Of a stretch of DNA of 64,000 bases, positions 63,301 to 64,000 are shown piece by piece. The position numbers and the translations under genes are program-made. The notes below the pieces were generated by a model. The model worked only from the letters and a program-made list of their open reading frames with translations. It was not told the DNA's origin and did not search any database. Position 1 is the first letter of the stretch. The number at the start of each line of letters is the position of its first letter. Source of the stretch: Pyrocephalus nanus (taxonomy: Eukaryota > Chordata > Aves > Passeriformes > Tyrannidae). The stretch covers positions 22,770,001 through 22,834,000 of the forward strand of contig CM076270.1 in NCBI GenBank assembly GCA_038380795.1. The letters are read 5' to 3'.

Positions 63301-64000
63301 TGTGTGCAAATAATGTGCATGGTGAGAATTGCCTTTAAAGTGCTGTTAAGGATGGGATGAAGAAAGGGGATGCATGTATCCCTTTGATTTGTGTTTTTGT
63401 TTTTTTTTTTTAAATTGATTTGTAACCTGCTGTAGTGCAACTTGAAGTAGTTGCTTTCCTCAGAAGGAGAAAAAGAGGGGCTTAGGCTGCCTGAACGTGC
63501 TCGATTCTGGTGTGTGCAGACTTCAACCAGAAAAACTGGGGGGGAAATATATGATAACATAGAGAACAAAAACCAATTTCCTCTTCAGAAAGTACATCTG
63601 AATGTGCTGGATCTAGTAAATTTTAAATGACTCCATTAATTTTTAAAGTGGAAAAGTAAATTATGCACCTGGTTGGTGGTGATCCAAGTGAGCAAATCAG
63701 TTCAGTGGCTGTAAAAGTTGAACAGAACTTTGTTTGGTTAGGAGACTGCATTAGGAGATTTTTAACGTGGTATTATAGTAATTTGTTCCATGGAAAAAGT
63801 GGCTTCTTACAACTAATTGGATGTTATTTTTTTTGCCCATCAGCAGCAACATTTGGTACTGCATCCTTGAGCATGCCTGCAGGATTTGGAACTCCTGCTA
63901 CCTACTGTCTTCCTACTAGTTATAGTGGCAACTTCCAGCAGCCCACGTTCCCAACCCAGGCAGCTTTCCCTCAACAGACTGCTATTGCTCAGCAGCCAAA
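32929..64000 (+). CDS. AGFG1: AGFG1 (HRB), ArfGAP-domain FG-repeat protein (5' and central exons; 3' end outside window)
   Basis: AGFG1 is an FG-repeat protein with an ArfGAP-type zinc finger. It acts in clathrin-linked vesicle traffic (acrosome formation, VAMP7 cargo) and is a host cofactor of HIV Rev-dependent RNA export. The coding segments are 32929-33095, 41427-41520, 51440-51555, 52007-52169, 52933-53095, 57070-57189, (57836-57907 cassette), 58893-59102, 59908-60091, 60545-60624, 60910-61002, (62379-62426 candidate) and 63844-64000 onward. The zinc finger is Cys29, Cys32, Cys49, Cys52 (C-x2-C-x16-C-x2-C), followed by RGLNPPHRVKSISM. The QSPVV, FDLLSDLGSDIFA, NFANFAHF, FDNFPKSSSADFG, two DKYAAL repeats and two STNPF motifs (EH-domain ligands) follow in human order. 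Phases join throughout. The C-terminal FG/NPF tail lies beyond the window. Confidence 0.97.
33096..41426 (+). other. AGFG1 intron 1
   Basis: Intron of 8.3 kb: CpG island edge and C-rich repeat at its start, then AT-rich sequence. A 168-codon frame at 37113-37619 has biased, low-complexity content and no family features, so it is regarded as chance. Confidence 0.8.
33331..33360. repeat. C-rich 10-bp tandem repeat after AGFG1 exon 1
   Basis: Three copies of a ccaccacccc-type unit about 235 bases into AGFG1 intron 1. The - strand carries several G-runs and could fold as a G-quadruplex. Confidence 0.75.
41427..41520 (+). CDS. AGFG1: AGFG1 exon 2 (rest of ArfGAP core)
   Basis: The acceptor is gcttctttcag and the donor gtaagt. 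It encodes RGLNPPHRVKSISMTTFTQQ and EIEFLQKHGNE, identical to the human segment as I know it, phase 2 to 0. Confidence 0.97.
42585..42618. repeat. TA/TG microsatellite
   Basis: Alternating gtgtatatatat followed by tgtatatatgtatat in AGFG1 intron 2. Confidence 0.75.
43097..43120. repeat. CA/TA microsatellite
   Basis: acacacatacatatatatat in AGFG1 intron 2. Confidence 0.7.
48222..48262 (-). mobile_element. Possible short CR1 remnant
   Basis: The stretch gttggaatagacctttaagg resembles the CR1 3' region in reverse orientation, but only about 40 bases are recognisable. Confidence 0.3.
51165..51316 (+). mobile_element. CR1 LINE 3'-end fragment
   Basis: In AGFG1 intron 2, gagttcaggaagcatttgga, ctctcaggcacatggtgtga and ccatgatccttgtaggtccc, then ttccagctcagcgtattctgtga, form the CR1 3' end in sense orientation. 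It is old and diverged. Confidence 0.85.
51440..51555 (+). CDS. AGFG1: AGFG1 exon 3
   Basis: The acceptor follows a long T-run (tttattaag); the donor is gtaaga. It encodes VCKQIWLGLFDDRSSAIPDF and RDPQKVKEFLQEKYEKKR, ending in phase 2 within Trp126. This completes the ArfGAP domain. Confidence 0.97.
52007..52169 (+). CDS. AGFG1: AGFG1 exon 4
   Basis: The acceptor is ggatttgtag and the donor gtgagt. It encodes YVPPEQAKVVASVHASISGS, a Ser-rich linker and LKSLLGEAAPALHLNKGTPS with Gln, phase 2 to 0. Confidence 0.97.
52933..53095 (+). CDS. AGFG1: AGFG1 exon 5
   Basis: The acceptor is gttgtttgtag and the donor gtaggt. It encodes SPVVVRSQGQQQQEKKQFDL, then LSDLGSDIFAAASPQS and NFANFAHFNSHT. It shows a small insertion (an extra Gln-Ser-Thr repeat, AQSTAQST-type) relative to human. 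Ends in phase 1. Confidence 0.96.
53096..57069 (+). other. AGFG1 intron 5
   Basis: About 4 kb of AT-rich intron between the NFANFAHF exon and the next FG-repeat exon. Nothing else recognised. The neighbouring introns (51556-52006, 52170-52932, 57190-58892 around the cassette, 59103-59907, 60092-60544, 60625-60909) are also ordinary. Confidence 0.8.
57070..57189 (+). CDS. AGFG1: AGFG1 exon 6 (FG repeats)
   Basis: The acceptor is cgatttacag and the donor gtagaa. It encodes QNSANAGFANFDAFGQSNGS, then SNFGGFPTASQSPFQPQNT; phase 1 at both ends. FG/FANF repeats match human. Confidence 0.96.
57836..57907 (+). CDS. AGFG1: AGFG1 72-nt cassette exon (CSFGEFTSAFPLQA)
   Basis: The acceptor is ctggctgtccag and the donor is a perfect gtaagt. 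Read in the incoming phase it gives FRTLSSSCSFGEFTSAFPLQ and AVH, 24 codons with phase 1 at both ends. It resembles the extra segment of the longer human AGFG1 isoform. No methionine-initiated frame marks it. Inclusion pattern unknown. Confidence 0.85.
58893..59102 (+). CDS. AGFG1: AGFG1 exon with first DKYAAL repeat
   Basis: The acceptor is aatttgttacag; donor gtatta at 59103. It encodes GSAGSVNANFAHFDNFPKSS, then SADFGAFNASQS and DKYAALANLDNIFSAGQG; phase 1 at both ends. Confidence 0.96.
59908..60091 (+). CDS. AGFG1: AGFG1 exon with second DKYAAL repeat
   Basis: The acceptor is ttgtttctag and the donor gtgcgt. It encodes GGEQGSGFSTGVSASAGPAL, then QSSASSDKYAALAELDSVFS and SNAYTSTSDVS; phase 1 to 2. 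Unspliced, the frame runs past the donor to a stop at 60153-60155. Confidence 0.96.
60545..60624 (+). CDS. AGFG1: AGFG1 exon (NAFGTVPVAATAQTQ)
   Basis: The acceptor is attctttccag and the donor gtattt. It encodes SNAFGTVPVAATAQTQPASS and SVPAPFG (first Ser codon split); phase 2 to 1. The human counterpart reads SNVFGTVPVV. Confidence 0.95.
60910..61002 (+). CDS. AGFG1: AGFG1 exon with two NPF motifs
   Basis: The acceptor is caatctttcag and the donor gttagg. It encodes ATPSTNPFVAARVAPVAPST and NPFQTNSRGAT; phase 1 at both ends. The NPF tripeptides are the known EH-domain binding sites (EPS15-type partners). Confidence 0.95.
61417..61451. repeat. 16-bp direct repeat
   Basis: caggaaagacaaggct occurs twice, 19 bases apart, in the AGFG1 intron after the NPF exon. 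Confidence 0.8.
62379..62426 (+). CDS. AGFG1: Candidate AGFG1 48-nt cassette microexon
   Basis: Between the NPF exon and the last visible exon, a 48-base stretch has acceptor ggcttccataag and donor gtaggt. In the incoming phase it reads GLSGAMHSHIFPQAHFG with no stop. It is phase 1 at both ends, so it can be inserted without a frame change. Composition (Pro, Gln, His, FG) resembles AGFG1 repeats. I cannot match it with certainty to a known isoform; it may be chance. Confidence 0.5.
63844..64000 (+). CDS. AGFG1: AGFG1 last visible exon (cut by window end)
   Basis: The acceptor is tttgcccatcag. It encodes AATFGTASLSMPAGFGTPAT, then YCLPTSYSGNFQQPTFPTQA and AFPQQTAIAQQP up to the edge, parallel to human ATFGTASMSMPTGFGTP. 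A second AG three bases later forms a NAGNAG acceptor that would drop one Ala. Confidence 0.95.

Larger units (their letters stand above)
61003..63843 (+). other. AGFG1 intron containing the candidate microexon
   Basis: Intron of 2.8 kb that holds the 16-bp direct repeat and the 48-nt microexon candidate at 62379-62426. The rest is plain AT-rich sequence with a T-rich tract near 63399-63412. Confidence 0.75.

Noticed and set aside
1..64000. tRNA, rRNA, CRISPR array, bacterial-type operon or phage features
   Set aside because: None seen. The window is a vertebrate nuclear locus, and such features are not expected.

Overview
The window is vertebrate nuclear DNA, most likely from a bird. It is AT-rich and intron-rich, with two CpG islands and pieces of CR1 LINE 3' ends (near 1.02-1.14 kb and 51.17-51.32 kb), the typical sauropsid interspersed repeat. 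Three protein-coding genes are recognisable, all on the + strand. Each was identified from its exon translations and then checked by splice-site and phase bookkeeping.

Region 1 (1 to about 15.7 kb) holds the 3' part of MFF, the tail-anchored receptor that recruits DRP1 for mitochondrial and peroxisomal fission. Seven coding exons are visible. Three of them (75, 159 and 63 nt) are frame-neutral cassettes. The last exon encodes the coiled coil and membrane anchor, and several poly(A) signals follow. The 5' exons lie upstream of the window. Region 2 (about 15.8-19.5 kb) is a compact, complete four-exon MRPL44 gene (332 aa, mitochondrial large-subunit ribosomal protein). It sits in a CpG island, directly downstream of a GC-rich minisatellite. 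Region 3 (19.5-32.2 kb) is an AT-rich intergenic stretch with no gene I can support. It does hold a weak, possibly decayed TM4SF20-like open segment near 29.9-30.2 kb. Region 4 (32.2 kb to the window end) holds the 5' part of AGFG1 (HRB), an ArfGAP-type zinc-finger protein with FG repeats and NPF motifs that acts in vesicle traffic and HIV Rev-dependent RNA export. It begins in its own CpG island. Thirteen coding exons are described: eleven constitutive, one known-type 72-nt cassette and one candidate 48-nt microexon. The last is cut by the window edge.

MFF and AGFG1 are near neighbours on human 2q36, so this is conserved synteny. MRPL44 lies several megabases away in human, so its position between them is a lineage rearrangement in one direction or the other. 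The genes are not an operon: each has its own promoter or poly(A) signals. I found no previously undescribed biological system. The most useful observations are the apparent GC splice donor in MFF, cassette exons that simple ORF listing misses, the 48-nt AGFG1 microexon candidate, the MRPL44 synteny, and the minisatellite against the MRPL44 promoter.
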